DNA of 51,930 nt from Anaerolineaceae bacterium (GCA_012797695.1 JAAZOQ010000009.1:1-51930); one strand, 5' to 3'. Positions 29,865 to 39,904 are shown, counted from the stretch's first letter. Notes: generated by a model from the sequence alone, not told the origin. Numbers and translations: made by a program.

Positions 29865-29874
29865 AAGGAACATT

Positions 29875-30093
29875 ATGATTGCTACCCTCTTTCAAAAAGT
29901 AGAACTGCGTTTCTGGGATTTCATCATTCCGCAATTGACCGAGTCCCCCTGGCTGCGCAAAACAGTCAAAGCAGCCGTAAATTTCTATCACAATGATGCT
30001 CTCGTCCGGCAGGTGGCCTTGATCGCCATGCTGGCCTGCGCCGGTTTTGCTACCGGCATCCTTGCCTTCACTTTATCCAGAATTCTCGGGTAA
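29875..30093 (+). CDS. Small protein with C-terminal TM helix (72 aa)
   Basis: SD AGGAA; C-terminal VRQVALIAMLACAGFATGILAFTLSRIL; followed by a terminator. Confidence 0.72.
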   Translation: MIATLFQKVELRFWDFIIPQLTESPWLRKTVKAAVNFYHNDALVRQVALIAMLACAGFATGILAFTLSRILG

Positions 30094-30108
30094 ATCCCCA
30101 GACTTTCA

Positions 30109-30138
30109 AAAAAACGGCCTGTGGGCCGTTTTTTGTTT
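30109..30138 (+). terminator. Terminator of the ftsZ operon
   Basis: AAAAAACGGCC-TGTG-GGCCGTTTTTTG. Confidence 0.92.
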
Positions 30139-30231
30139 TAAATTGGGGTTCATTGGATGAAAAATACACGCATAATGGTAAAATGAAAGTGGATTAAAGG
30201 TGGTGAGTTCGCCTAACCGTTCTGAGAATCG

Positions 30232-30942
30232 ATGAAAAAGCCCTCCCTGGTTCTGGCCCTTCTTTTGTTTGCCGCCTGCGCAATCGTGGGCTATCTCGTC
30301 GCGTCTCGCTCCAACCCAACAGCCACTTCTGCCGCCAGCAGCAGCGTTGCCAACCAGGCCACCGCTATGGCCGCGGCTCAGCAGAATTTCCTCCTCGTCC
30401 AGGTGGATGACCTGACGCAATCCTCGCCAAAACTGGTACAGGTATGGATCGTGCTGACGTATTACTCGAATCCTCCGCAAGTCATGTTCATTCCGCTGTA
30501 CCCCTCCTATGACGGCAGTCAGAACAGTACCATCGCCGAAGCTTTCACGCTGACCAGCGCCGGTTCCGTCTCGGAACGCTTCATTAGCAAGATCGCTGAG
30601 CTTTACAAAGTGGAAGTCGATGGGGCAATCATGACCGATGCTGCCGGCTACAACGGTTTTGCCAACTGGTTCGGCATCTCGAACATTCAAGTCAGTACTG
30701 CCCCCGCCGGTTCGGACGACGAAAAGCATGCCCTGCTGCTGAACAGCCAGACTTTCTTTCAGAACGTGTGCGGACAGTTGACTACCGGCAACGCGGCCGG
30801 GCAATTCGAAAGTATCCAGTGGTCGCAGTTGATCCCGGGGCATTTCAACACCAACTTATCCTTCGAAGTCTTGATGGCCTCCTGGGACCGCGTTATCCGC
30901 TCTGAGGCCCCACAGGTGTGCAAGGTGCTCTCGACAGAATGA
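30232..30942 (+). CDS. Secreted/membrane protein, possible degenerate LytR-CpsA-Psr (LCP)-like domain
   Basis: N-terminal TM; NFLLVQVDD..., VMFIPLYPSY, ISKIAELYKVEVDGAIMTDAAGYNGFANWFG mirrors the LCP layout without the conserved Arg. Confidence 0.5.
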   Translation: MKKPSLVLALLLFAACAIVGYLVASRSNPTATSAASSSVANQATAMAAAQQNFLLVQVDDLTQSSPKLVQVWIVLTYYSNPPQVMFIPLYPSYDGSQNSTIAEAFTLTSAGSVSERFISKIAELYKVEVDGAIMTDAAGYNGFANWFGISNIQVSTAPAGSDDEKHALLLNSQTFFQNVCGQLTTGNAAGQFESIQWSQLIPGHFNTNLSFEVLMASWDRVIRSEAPQVCKVLSTE

Positions 30943-30999
30943 TCGCCATTCCTCTTCACCATCGCAATCTGGCCAGTCGTCCTACGGTATAATCACTGC

Positions 31000-32553
31000 A
31001 TGCGCAAATTCCTCTATGTTACCGTTTTCTTTTCTGGTTTAGCCTCCTTAGCCGTCGAATTTGCCGCTTCCCGCCTGCTCGAAAACTACTTTGGCTCTTC
31101 AAATCTGGTTTGGGCCAGCATCATTGGTCTGATCCTGATCTACCTGACCGCCGGCTATTTCATCGGTGGGGCCTGGGCAGATCGTTCTCCCCGGTATTCG
31201 ACCCTGTTCCGCATTCTGGCTTGGGGAGCACTGGCTGTTGGATTGATCCCGGTGATCTCCCGCCCTATTCTCATTCTGGCTGCCAATGCCTTCGATGCCC
31301 TGCAGCTGGGGGTATTGCTGGGCTCATTCACCGCGGTGATGATCCTGCTCATCCTCCCGATCACGCTGATCGGGACGGCTTCTCCCTTTGCGATTCGCCT
31401 CGCCATTACCGACCCGGCTCAAGCCGGCAAGATTTCTGGCCGAATCTATGCCATCTCCACTCTAGGTTCCTTCATCGGCACCTTTCTCCCCGTTCTGGTG
31501 CTCATCCCCTTGATCGGTACCTATCGCACCTTTCTGGTCATCAGTGCGCTGCTTCTGACCGTCGCCTTGATCGGCATTTCGCTTGCTGATGGCGTCAAAA
31601 AACTGCTGGTCTACCTGTGGATGCCACTGGTTTTGATCGTTTTGTTTCTTCTGGGGGCCAATGGGCTTGAAAAGAAGACGCCCGGCCAGGTCTATGAAAC
31701 CGAATCTGCCTACAACTACATTCAGGTCATCCAACAAGAGGGTTACATCCTGCTGCGCTTGAATGAAGGTCAGGGCATTCACTCGATCTATAAACCCGGC
31801 GTTTATAACTACTATGGCACCTGGGAAGAAGTGCTGGCCGCGCCCTTCTTCAATTCTGCCCCGATCCGCCTGGATTCCGTGACCGACGTGGCCATTGTCG
31901 GCCTGGCAGCCGGAACGACTGCCAAAGAGCTATCCGCTGCTTTCCCTGAAGTGCAAATCGACGGCATTGAAATCGATCCCCGCATCATCGCGGTCGGCCG
32001 CCAGTATTTCGCAATGAACGAGCCTAACCTGAACGTGATCATTCAAGACGGACGCTGGGCGCTGGCCCACAGCCCCAAAAAGTACGACATCATCAGCATC
32101 GATGCCTACCGCCCGCCTTACATCCCGGCTTCGCTGGTTTCGCAGGAGTTTTTTCAGATCGTGTACGATCACCTCAAACCCGGCGGGGTCATGGTCATCA
32201 ACATTGGCCGCACCCCTGAAGATCGCCGCCTGATCAATTCGCTATACGCAACTGCAGCCACGATCTTCCCGACCCTTTACGTTTCAGACCTGCCCGAATC
32301 TTATAACTCAATGCTTTTCGCCACCAAAGCCACCACGGATATTCAAAACTTTCGAGATAACTACGCTCAGCTTTACTCCCAATCAGATACTCCCCCATTC
32401 CTTCTTGAAATCATGTCGCAGACCTATGATGGATTGCATGCGCAAACTGAACCCGGCATCGTTTTTACCGACGATCTGGCCCCCATCGAGCAAATGACCA
32501 ATTCACTGGTCTTGAACTATCTCCTCTCTGGAAAGGTAGATACCCTGCAGTGA
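31000..32553 (+). CDS. Membrane protein fused to spermidine-synthase-like domain
   Basis: N-terminal TM helices; VAIVGLAAGTTAKELSAAFPEVQIDGIEIDPRIIAVGRQYF; DIISIDAYRPPYIP. Confidence 0.88.
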   Translation: MRKFLYVTVFFSGLASLAVEFAASRLLENYFGSSNLVWASIIGLILIYLTAGYFIGGAWADRSPRYSTLFRILAWGALAVGLIPVISRPILILAANAFDALQLGVLLGSFTAVMILLILPITLIGTASPFAIRLAITDPAQAGKISGRIYAISTLGSFIGTFLPVLVLIPLIGTYRTFLVISALLLTVALIGISLADGVKKLLVYLWMPLVLIVLFLLGANGLEKKTPGQVYETESAYNYIQVIQQEGYILLRLNEGQGIHSIYKPGVYNYYGTWEEVLAAPFFNSAPIRLDSVTDVAIVGLAAGTTAKELSAAFPEVQIDGIEIDPRIIAVGRQYFAMNEPNLNVIIQDGRWALAHSPKKYDIISIDAYRPPYIPASLVSQEFFQIVYDHLKPGGVMVINIGRTPEDRRLINSLYATAATIFPTLYVSDLPESYNSMLFATKATTDIQNFRDNYAQLYSQSDTPPFLLEIMSQTYDGLHAQTEPGIVFTDDLAPIEQMTNSLVLNYLLSGKVDTLQ

Positions 32554-33236
32554 AAAAACTCTTTTCCGCGCTTTCGATTCTGGTAACTCTGATGATCCCC
32601 TTCTTATTGATGATGGGGGCCATCCGCATCCTTCTAAATCCATTCTATCTGGATTACGAATACAACCTGTCCAACTTCCCGGCAGACCCCTTTGGGTTTA
32701 CCACCGCTGACCGCCTGCATTGGGGCAAGATTTCTCTCGATTATCTGACCAACGATCAGGGCATTGAATTCCTGGGTGACCTTAAATTCGCCGATGGCAC
32801 TTCTTTCTACAATGAGCGCGAATTAAGCCACATGCACGACGTCAAAGATCTCATCCAGACCACTTTGAAGATCTGGTACGCCTGTCTGGCGGCCTTCCTG
32901 CTTTTACTGATCTGGAGTTACGTCCAGAAATGGTCCGAGGTTTTCTGGCGCGGAGTGGCCCGCGGTGGTCTGTTGACCGTTGCCATCATTATTCTGGTGC
33001 TCCTGGGCACAGTCATCAATTTTGATACCCTCTTCCGTGATTTTCACGCAATCTTCTTCACCGGAGATACCTGGCTCTTTTACGTTAATGATTCCCTCAT
33101 CCGTCTCTTCCCTGAAAAGCTCTGGTCAGATGCGTTCACCTTTATGGGCATCTTTACCCTCACAGGCGCCATCATTCTGGGTTTTGGCGGTCTGCGCGGC
33201 GCACACAATCTCATCTTCGAACATCGCAAGAAATAG
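32550..33236 (+). CDS. DUF1461 / TIGR01906-like integral membrane protein
   Basis: Four TM helices, FTTADRLHWGKISLDYLTN; GTG start overlaps the upstream stop (GTGA). Confidence 0.75.
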   Translation: MKKLFSALSILVTLMIPFLLMMGAIRILLNPFYLDYEYNLSNFPADPFGFTTADRLHWGKISLDYLTNDQGIEFLGDLKFADGTSFYNERELSHMHDVKDLIQTTLKIWYACLAAFLLLLIWSYVQKWSEVFWRGVARGGLLTVAIIILVLLGTVINFDTLFRDFHAIFFTGDTWLFYVNDSLIRLFPEKLWSDAFTFMGIFTLTGAIILGFGGLRGAHNLIFEHRKK

Positions 33237-33243
33237 CGACAAA

Positions 33244-33275
33244 AAACCGGCTCTTCCGAGCCGGTTTGCTTTTTT
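33244..33275. terminator. Hairpin terminator between convergent genes
   Basis: AAACCGGCTC-TTCC-GAGCCGGTTTGCTTTTTT. Confidence 0.85.
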
Positions 33276-33288
33276 ACGTGGTTAGGGT

Positions 33289-34041
33289 TTACTTGGCTTT
33301 GCCCTGATTGGCAACCGCCTCAGCAGCCTTTTTGATCTCATCCGCGTCGCCCAGATAGTAGTGACGAATCGGTTTCAACTGGTCATCCAATTCATACACC
33401 AGCGGCACGCCGGTAGGAATGTTCAGTTCCACGATCTCATCGTCTGAGACGTTATCCAGATATTTGACCAGCGAACGCAGGCTATTGCCATGAGCCACGA
33501 TCAACACGCGCTGACCGGACTGGATCGCCGGGGCAACTGTCTCATGCCAGAACGGCAAAAAGCGGGCCACGGTATCCTTCAAACACTCCGTAACGGGTAA
33601 TTCATCCGCCGTGAGGTCATGATAGCGACGATCATGGCCTGGGAAACGCTCATCTTCTTTGGTCAGGGCCGGGGGCTGTACATCATAGCTGCGCCGCCAG
33701 ATGTGCACCTGCTCATCCCCATACTTCTTGGCCGTCTCAGCCTTGTTCAGGCCTTGCAGCGCGCCATAATGGCGTTCATTCAAGCGCCACGATTTCACCA
33801 TCGGGATCCACAGCAAATCCATTTCATCCAGTGCCAGGAACATGGTACGGATCGCGCGTTTGAGAACAGAAGTATAGGTAATGTCGAATTCAAAACCAGC
33901 TTCTTTCATCAGACGGCCAGCTTTTTGGGCTTCGGCCTTTCCCTTTTCAGAAAGATCGACGTCCGTCCAACCGGTGAAACGATTTTCTTTATTCCAATCA
34001 CTTTCGCCATGTCGCAGCAGAACCAGTTTATACATGGGCAA
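33289..34041 (-). CDS. gpmA: 2,3-bisphosphoglycerate-dependent phosphoglycerate mutase
   Basis: [61 protein letters not shown]. Confidence 0.96.
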   Translation of the reverse strand: MPMYKLVLLRHGESDWNKENRFTGWTDVDLSEKGKAEAQKAGRLMKEAGFEFDITYTSVLKRAIRTMFLALDEMDLLWIPMVKSWRLNERHYGALQGLNKAETAKKYGDEQVHIWRRSYDVQPPALTKEDERFPGHDRRYHDLTADELPVTECLKDTVARFLPFWHETVAPAIQSGQRVLIVAHGNSLRSLVKYLDNVSDDEIVELNIPTGVPLVYELDDQLKPIRHYYLGDADEIKKAAEAVANQGKAK

Positions 34042-34068
34042 ACTCCTTACCGCTTGATATTTTACAAG

Positions 34069-34097
34069 AGTAGCGCAAGAGAATCTCTTGCGCTACT
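34069..34097 (-). terminator. Perfect hairpin between ABC ATPase gene and gpmA
   Basis: AGTAGCGCAAGAG-AAT-CTCTTGCGCTACT; T-tract weak. Confidence 0.6.
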
Positions 34098-34123
34098 TCT
34101 CACTTACTGAATTATATACCGTT

Positions 34124-35236
34124 CTAACGAATCGCGACCGGGTTATCCGGGTTGTCGGACGGATCGAAGATATGGAAGTTATCCATATTGAAGAGCATGT
34201 TCACCTTTTCGCCGATCTTGTAGCGGCTGCGAGGATCAACACGAGCAACGAAGTTGTTGCCGCCGTTCATCAGGTAAACATAGATTTCATTGCCCATCAA
34301 CTCGGTCACATCCACTGTGGCTTCGACAGTCTCTCCATGAATGTTGGCGGGGGCGAAATCCGGGTTGTGGATATCATCCGGGCGGATACCGAAGATCACA
34401 TCGTGGCCTACCAGATTAGCGTAGGTGCCCGTGTATTCTTTCGGCAGCTTGACGGTCATCGTGCCATTATCGACATACAGATTCTCACCGGATTTGGTGA
34501 CCTTCATGGGGAAGAAGTTCATTGCCGGGGAACCAATGAAACCAGCTACGAACATATTGGCGGGTTTATCATACAGGTTCTGCGGAGTATCCAGTTGCTG
34601 CAAAACACCTTTGTTCATGACTGCGATACGGGTAGCCATGGTCATGGCTTCGGTCTGATCGTGGGTCACGTAAATGAAAGTGGTCTGCAGACGATTATGA
34701 ATCTTGCTGATTTCAGCACGGGTTTGCACGCGCAGTTTGGCATCCAGGTTGGAAAGAGGCTCATCGAAGAGGAATACTTTTGGCTCGCGAACAATGGCGC
34801 GACCTACAGCCACACGCTGACGCTGACCACCTGAAAGTTCACGTGGTTTGCGTTTGAGTAAGGCTTCGATGCCCAACATCTGGGCAGCTTCTTCGACGCG
34901 TTTCTGGATTTGCGCCTTTGGAATATGACGTAATTTCAGGCCGAAGGCCATATTATCGAAAACGGTCATGTGCGGATACAAAGCGTAAGATTGGAATACC
35001 ATAGCAATATCGCGATCTTTCGGAGCGACATCATTCACAATGCGGTCGCCAATGATCACGTTACCACTACTCACCTCTTCCAAACCTGCCAGGCAGCGCA
35101 GTGCGGTGGTTTTACCGCAGCCAGAAGGACCAACCAACACCAAGAACTCTTTATCCTCGATCTTGATGTTGAGATCATTGATTGCAGTAAAATCGTTGAA
35201 TTTCTTTACAACATGTTCATATGTTACACCAGCCAT
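34124..35236 (-). CDS. ABC transporter ATP-binding protein (UgpC/MalK/MsmK type)
   Basis: GPSGCGKTTALRCLAGLE, LSGGQRQRVAVGRAIVREP, FLFDEPLSNLDAKLR, C-terminal TOBE-like region. Confidence 0.93.
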   Translation of the reverse strand: MAGVTYEHVVKKFNDFTAINDLNIKIEDKEFLVLVGPSGCGKTTALRCLAGLEEVSSGNVIIGDRIVNDVAPKDRDIAMVFQSYALYPHMTVFDNMAFGLKLRHIPKAQIQKRVEEAAQMLGIEALLKRKPRELSGGQRQRVAVGRAIVREPKVFLFDEPLSNLDAKLRVQTRAEISKIHNRLQTTFIYVTHDQTEAMTMATRIAVMNKGVLQQLDTPQNLYDKPANMFVAGFIGSPAMNFFPMKVTKSGENLYVDNGTMTVKLPKEYTGTYANLVGHDVIFGIRPDDIHNPDFAPANIHGETVEATVDVTELMGNEIYVYLMNGGNNFVARVDPRSRYKIGEKVNMLFNMDNFHIFDPSDNPDNPVAIR

Positions 35237-35405
35237 TAATTCCTCCTTCCGGAACGAGTATAGTGAACTCATTATAAGTCAGAATGAATTATTTTTACAA
35301 GTCAATGGCGGTCATCTTTCTGCCATAAAACGGCCATTTTTCTCTGGAGAATTGGTTTCTGAGACAATCTATGATAGAATATTTGTGCCATCAGCGGAGG
35401 AAAAT

Positions 35406-36218
35406 ATGCCCGAAGTACCCGAGATTGCTTCCCGTTGTGCTGAGATGAACCAGGCCTTGCCCGGGAAATACATCCGTGCGCTCGAAATCAAACAGCCGAA
35501 ATGTTTGAATATTCCTGTGGAACTGTTCCAGACGCGCATCGCTGGAGCAATGATCGAAACGGTCTCCTATCATGGCAAATGGTTGCTCATCTGCACTTCT
35601 CGGGGCTGGATCTTGCTCAATTTGGGCATGGGCGGCGAAATTCTGCTCACCAATCGTCAGAATTTGCCGTCAAAATTTCGTGCCATCATTGATTTTTCCG
35701 ATGACTCCGCACTGGTCATTAATTTTTGGTGGTTTGGGTACCTCCATTACGCCGAAATGGATGCCCTCGCTCAGCATGAGATGACCGCCAAGTTAGGCCC
35801 AAATATTTTGGACCTGTCTGAAGAGGCCTTTTCTGAACGTTTTCGTCAGCAAAAAGGCAAGGTCAAAGCCGTTCTGCTTGATCAAACCCGGTTTGCCGGC
35901 ATTGGGAATGCCTACATCCATGACATTCTCTTCCTGGCTCACCTGCACCCGCTGCGGCCAATAGCTTCGCTCTCTTCAGAAGAAATCCACCAGCTTTATC
36001 AGGCCACTCGCTCTGGATTGTTACCTGCGTTGGCCAAAGGAGGAGCATTCTATGAAACAGATCTCTTTGGGAACAAAGGCCGATTTTTAGCCGAGGATGT
36101 TTTGATCGGTTATCGTGAAGGGCAGCCCTGCCCGCAATGTCAGACGCCAATCATCAAGATCAAAACTGGCAGCACCAGCAGTTTCATCTGTCCGCACTGT
36201 CAGTCTGACACCGTCTGA
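35406..36218 (+). CDS. Fpg/Nei-family DNA glycosylase, divergent
   Basis: MPEVPEI N-terminus, YHGKWLL, LDQTRFAGIGNAYIHDILF (H2TH), C-terminal CPQC...CPHC zinc finger; SD GGAGG. Confidence 0.88.
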   Translation: MPEVPEIASRCAEMNQALPGKYIRALEIKQPKCLNIPVELFQTRIAGAMIETVSYHGKWLLICTSRGWILLNLGMGGEILLTNRQNLPSKFRAIIDFSDDSALVINFWWFGYLHYAEMDALAQHEMTAKLGPNILDLSEEAFSERFRQQKGKVKAVLLDQTRFAGIGNAYIHDILFLAHLHPLRPIASLSSEEIHQLYQATRSGLLPALAKGGAFYETDLFGNKGRFLAEDVLIGYREGQPCPQCQTPIIKIKTGSTSSFICPHCQSDTV

Positions 36219-36256
36219 CCATCGTCCTTGTGATACACAATTGAAGAGAGGTTACC

Positions 36257-38065
36257 TTGAACAGTAAGCTCACTGACGAGCTGGATCTGAAGCAGACCAT
36301 CTCGCCTGATCGCCTGAAAGGGCTGTGGCGCTTAATGGCCGGCTTTCGTGGAGTCTATCTTGGCGCCCTGGCGGCTGTCGGTCTGGCCACAACCGCCAAG
36401 ACGCTCACTTATTTTCTGCTGCGCTATTTCGTCGATAGTTACCTGCTCGAAGCAGTTCATACCTATTCCCTGCCCCTGATTGCAGCCGGCTTCCTTCTGC
36501 TGGCTGCGGGTGAAGGTGGTTTTACTTTCCTCAGCGGCGCTCTGGCAGCCCGGACTTCCGAGGGCATTACCCGGCGTCTGCGCAACTATCTTTATGACCA
36601 CATCCAGCACCTGACCTTTACTTACCATTCCAAGATGCAGACTGGCGAGTTAATCGAGCGCAGTACTTCCGATGTGGATGCAGTGCGCCGCTTCTTCGCC
36701 GATCAGGCGATCAGTATTGGCCGTATCTTTCTGCAGTTCACCATTAACTTTGCCGTGCTCTTGAATTTAAACTGGCGTCTGGCCCTCTACTCTGTTGTCG
36801 TGGTTCCGCTGGTACTGCTGGTATCCATGTGGCTCTTCAAAAAGGTTTCGAAAGCCTACGAAGCCTATCAGGAGCAGGAAGCCGTGCTTTCCACCACCCT
36901 GCAGGAAAACCTGGCTGGTGTACGTGTGGTTAAGGCCTTTTCGCGCCAGGATTACGAGATGGGCAAATTCGAAAAGGATAACTGGGAAAAATTCCTGCGC
37001 GGCAAGAAATTGCTGACCATGAACTCGCTCTTCTGGCCGGCTTCGGATATCCTGTGCGGGCTGCAAATGCTGGCCGGCTATTTGATCGGTGCGCTCATGG
37101 CAATCAACGGCGAGATCAGCCTGGGCACCTACCTGGCTTATGCCGGGCTGGTCGTGTACATCATTTACCCTCTCCGCAACCTGGGCCGCCTGATTGTGCA
37201 GACGTCCAGCGGTCTGGTTTCGTATTCGCGCGTGATGGACATCATCAAAGAGGACCGCGAACCACTGCAGCAAGGGGATTTCCTGCCCAAAGCGGCTCCA
37301 CAGGGCAAACTGGAATTCGCTCAGGTGGGGTTCGAGTATGAGGCAGGTTCCGCCGCGTTGAAAGACATCAGTTTTACCGTTCAACCCGGCGAGGTGATCG
37401 CCCTGTTAGGCTCGACCGGCTCCGGCAAGACCAGTCTGGTCAACCTGCTGCCGCGCTTCTATGAGTACACCTCCGGGCACATCTACCTGGATGGCACTGA
37501 ACTGAATCGTTACCCGCGTCAATATCTGCGTCAAAACATCGGCATCGTGGAACAGGAGCCTTTCCTGTTTTCACGTACCATCCGTGAAAACATCGCCTAC
37601 GGCGTCAATCGTGAAGTCAGTGATGCTGAGATCGAAGCTGCTGCCCGCGCTGCGGCAATCCATGACGTGATCGTCTCTTTCCCTGAAGGGTATCAAACTC
37701 TGGTGGGCGAAAAAGGGGTCACCCTCTCGGGTGGGCAGAAACAACGCGTCACCATTGCCCGTACCATCCTGAAGAACCCGCGCATCCTCATCCTCGACGA
37801 TTCCACTTCGGCGGTGGATACCGAGACCGAGGCAGAAATTCGTGAAGCGCTGCAGAAACTCATGGAAAATCGCACGACTTTTATCATCGCTCACCGCATC
37901 CAATCCATCACCAATGCCGACCAGATCATCGTGCTCGATCAAGGCAGCATCATCCAGCATGGAACTCACGCCGAACTGATGGCCCAGGCGGGCATGTATC
38001 AGCAAATCTACAGCATCCAGACACGCATCGAAGATGAGTTAGAGAAGGAGATTTCAGGTGTCTGA
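36257..38065 (+). CDS. ABC exporter half-transporter, NBD with noncanonical Walker B (Asp)
   Basis: LLGSTGSGKTSLVNLL, LSGGQKQR, ILILDDSTSAVDT; N-terminal TM domain; TTG start with SD. Confidence 0.93.
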   Translation: MNSKLTDELDLKQTISPDRLKGLWRLMAGFRGVYLGALAAVGLATTAKTLTYFLLRYFVDSYLLEAVHTYSLPLIAAGFLLLAAGEGGFTFLSGALAARTSEGITRRLRNYLYDHIQHLTFTYHSKMQTGELIERSTSDVDAVRRFFADQAISIGRIFLQFTINFAVLLNLNWRLALYSVVVVPLVLLVSMWLFKKVSKAYEAYQEQEAVLSTTLQENLAGVRVVKAFSRQDYEMGKFEKDNWEKFLRGKKLLTMNSLFWPASDILCGLQMLAGYLIGALMAINGEISLGTYLAYAGLVVYIIYPLRNLGRLIVQTSSGLVSYSRVMDIIKEDREPLQQGDFLPKAAPQGKLEFAQVGFEYEAGSAALKDISFTVQPGEVIALLGSTGSGKTSLVNLLPRFYEYTSGHIYLDGTELNRYPRQYLRQNIGIVEQEPFLFSRTIRENIAYGVNREVSDAEIEAAARAAAIHDVIVSFPEGYQTLVGEKGVTLSGGQKQRVTIARTILKNPRILILDDSTSAVDTETEAEIREALQKLMENRTTFIIAHRIQSITNADQIIVLDQGSIIQHGTHAELMAQAGMYQQIYSIQTRIEDELEKEISGV

Positions 38066-39887
38066 TCAATATTTCGAAGAAGAAGAATTTCAATCCCATT
38101 TCGACGGACGAACTTTCCGGCGTATTCTGGGGTTAACGGTACCGCACCTCAAATGGGTGATCGGCTTCCTCATCACCATCGCAGTGGTGGCCATGATGGA
38201 TTCGATCTTCACTTATCTCAGTAAATTGATGATCGATCAGGGTATTGTTGCCAAGAATGCCCCTTACCTGGTGCATATCGTCATCCTCTACGCTTCGCTG
38301 GTCATCGTTCAGGCCATCGGTGTCTTTTCATTCATCTACCTGGCCGGGATTCTGGGTGAGCGCATCCGCTATGACCTGCGCAAAAGCATGTTCAACCACC
38401 TGCAGGCCTTGTCGCTGAATTACTACAGCAAGACACCGGTTGGCTGGATCATGGCCCGCGTCACTTCAGACTCAGAACGAGTGGCCGATCTGGTCACCTG
38501 GGGAGCCGTTGATTCCACCTGGGGCATAATGAGCATCTTTACCTCGATGATCTTCATGTTCACCATCAACTGGAAACTGGCCCTGATCGTGCTGGTGCTG
38601 CTGCCGATCCTGTTTGTGATCGCCGTCGAATTCCGCAAACGCATCCTGTCAGAATACCGCCGGGTGCGCAAAATGAACTCCAAGATCGTCGGCTCGTTCA
38701 ACGAGAACATTACCGGCGTACGCGTCATCAAAGCTCTGGGTCGTGAAAAGACCAATCTGGCCGAATTCAAGACCATCACTGATGGAATGTACCAGTCTTC
38801 TTATCGGGCTGCCTGGTGGAGTGCGCTTTTCCTGCCCACCGTGCAGATCGTTTCAGCAATGGCCGTTGGGGCCACCGTCTGGTACGGCGGTTTTCAAGCA
38901 CAAATGGGTTCGATGACCATCGGTGACATTCAGGCCTTCGTCTCGTACATCACCTTCATGATGTGGCCGATTCAAGACTTGGCGCGGGTGTTCTCCGAGA
39001 TTCAACTGGCGATTGCGTCTGCCGAGCGAATGTTCTCCCTGATCGACTCACAGCCAGCCGTGGCTGACCGCCCCAACGCTTTTGATCCCGGCACCATCCG
39101 CGGGGATATTTCTTTCCAGCACGTCAACTTCGCTTACGAAGATGATGAGCCGGTCCTCACAGATTTCTCTCTTGAGGTCAAACGCGGAGAGACCATTGCT
39201 CTGGTGGGCCCCACTGGCGGCGGCAAATCGACCATCGTCAACCTGCTCTGCCGCTTCTACGAGCCAGTCTCGGGCAAGATCACCATCGGTGGCCACGATT
39301 ACCTGGAGTATTCGCTGCAGGCCATCCAATCGCGAATCGGCGTCGTTTTGCAGACCCCACACCTCTTTTCCGGGTCAATCCGCGAAAATATCCGCTACGG
39401 GCGCCTCGGCGCCACAGATGCCGAGATCGAGGAAGCTACCCGATTGGTGGGTGCCTACGACTTCATCATGCGCTTCCCGAACCAGTTCGAAGAAGAGGTC
39501 GGCGAAGGCGGCAACCTGCTTTCGGTAGGTCAGAAGCAGTTGATCAGTCTGGCCCGTGCCATTCTGGCTGACCCCGAGATCTTTGTAATGGACGAAGCCA
39601 CCAGCAGCGTGGATACCCTGACCGAAGCCCTGATCCAGAAAGGCATGGAGCCCCTGCTCAAGCGCTGTACCAGCTTCATCATCGCTCACCGCCTCTCGAC
39701 CATCCGCAAAGCAGACCGCATTCTGGTCATCGAAAACGGGCACATCGCTGAGATCGGTACTCACGCCGAGTTGCTCAAACAGCGCGGAAAATACTTCAAG
39801 CTGTACACCCAGCAATTCCGCGAACAGATGGAAGTCACTTACAATCCTTTTGGTTCTGAAAACGCTTCGGCTTCACAGCCAGGTTGA
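38058..39887 (+). CDS. ABC exporter half-transporter, NBD with noncanonical signature LSVGQ
   Basis: GPTGGGKSTIVNLL, LLSVGQKQLISLARA, IFVMDEATSSVDT; GTG start overlaps the upstream gene by 8 bp. Confidence 0.93.
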   Translation: MSDQYFEEEEFQSHFDGRTFRRILGLTVPHLKWVIGFLITIAVVAMMDSIFTYLSKLMIDQGIVAKNAPYLVHIVILYASLVIVQAIGVFSFIYLAGILGERIRYDLRKSMFNHLQALSLNYYSKTPVGWIMARVTSDSERVADLVTWGAVDSTWGIMSIFTSMIFMFTINWKLALIVLVLLPILFVIAVEFRKRILSEYRRVRKMNSKIVGSFNENITGVRVIKALGREKTNLAEFKTITDGMYQSSYRAAWWSALFLPTVQIVSAMAVGATVWYGGFQAQMGSMTIGDIQAFVSYITFMMWPIQDLARVFSEIQLAIASAERMFSLIDSQPAVADRPNAFDPGTIRGDISFQHVNFAYEDDEPVLTDFSLEVKRGETIALVGPTGGGKSTIVNLLCRFYEPVSGKITIGGHDYLEYSLQAIQSRIGVVLQTPHLFSGSIRENIRYGRLGATDAEIEEATRLVGAYDFIMRFPNQFEEEVGEGGNLLSVGQKQLISLARAILADPEIFVMDEATSSVDTLTEALIQKGMEPLLKRCTSFIIAHRLSTIRKADRILVIENGHIAEIGTHAELLKQRGKYFKLYTQQFREQMEVTYNPFGSENASASQPG

Positions 39888-39904
39888 TTTTTCTGACCCA
39901 TGAC

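Noticed and set aside
34088-34834. 248-aa + strand ORF opposite the ABC ATPase gene
   Set aside because: Antisense shadow of a well-supported CDS; composition rich in His/Gly/Ile without domain motifs.
35040-35405. Upstream extension of the Fpg-like ORF
   Set aside because: Overlaps the divergent ABC ATPase gene; MPEVPEI at 35406 with SD GGAGG gives the mature Pro-Glu N-terminus required for this family.
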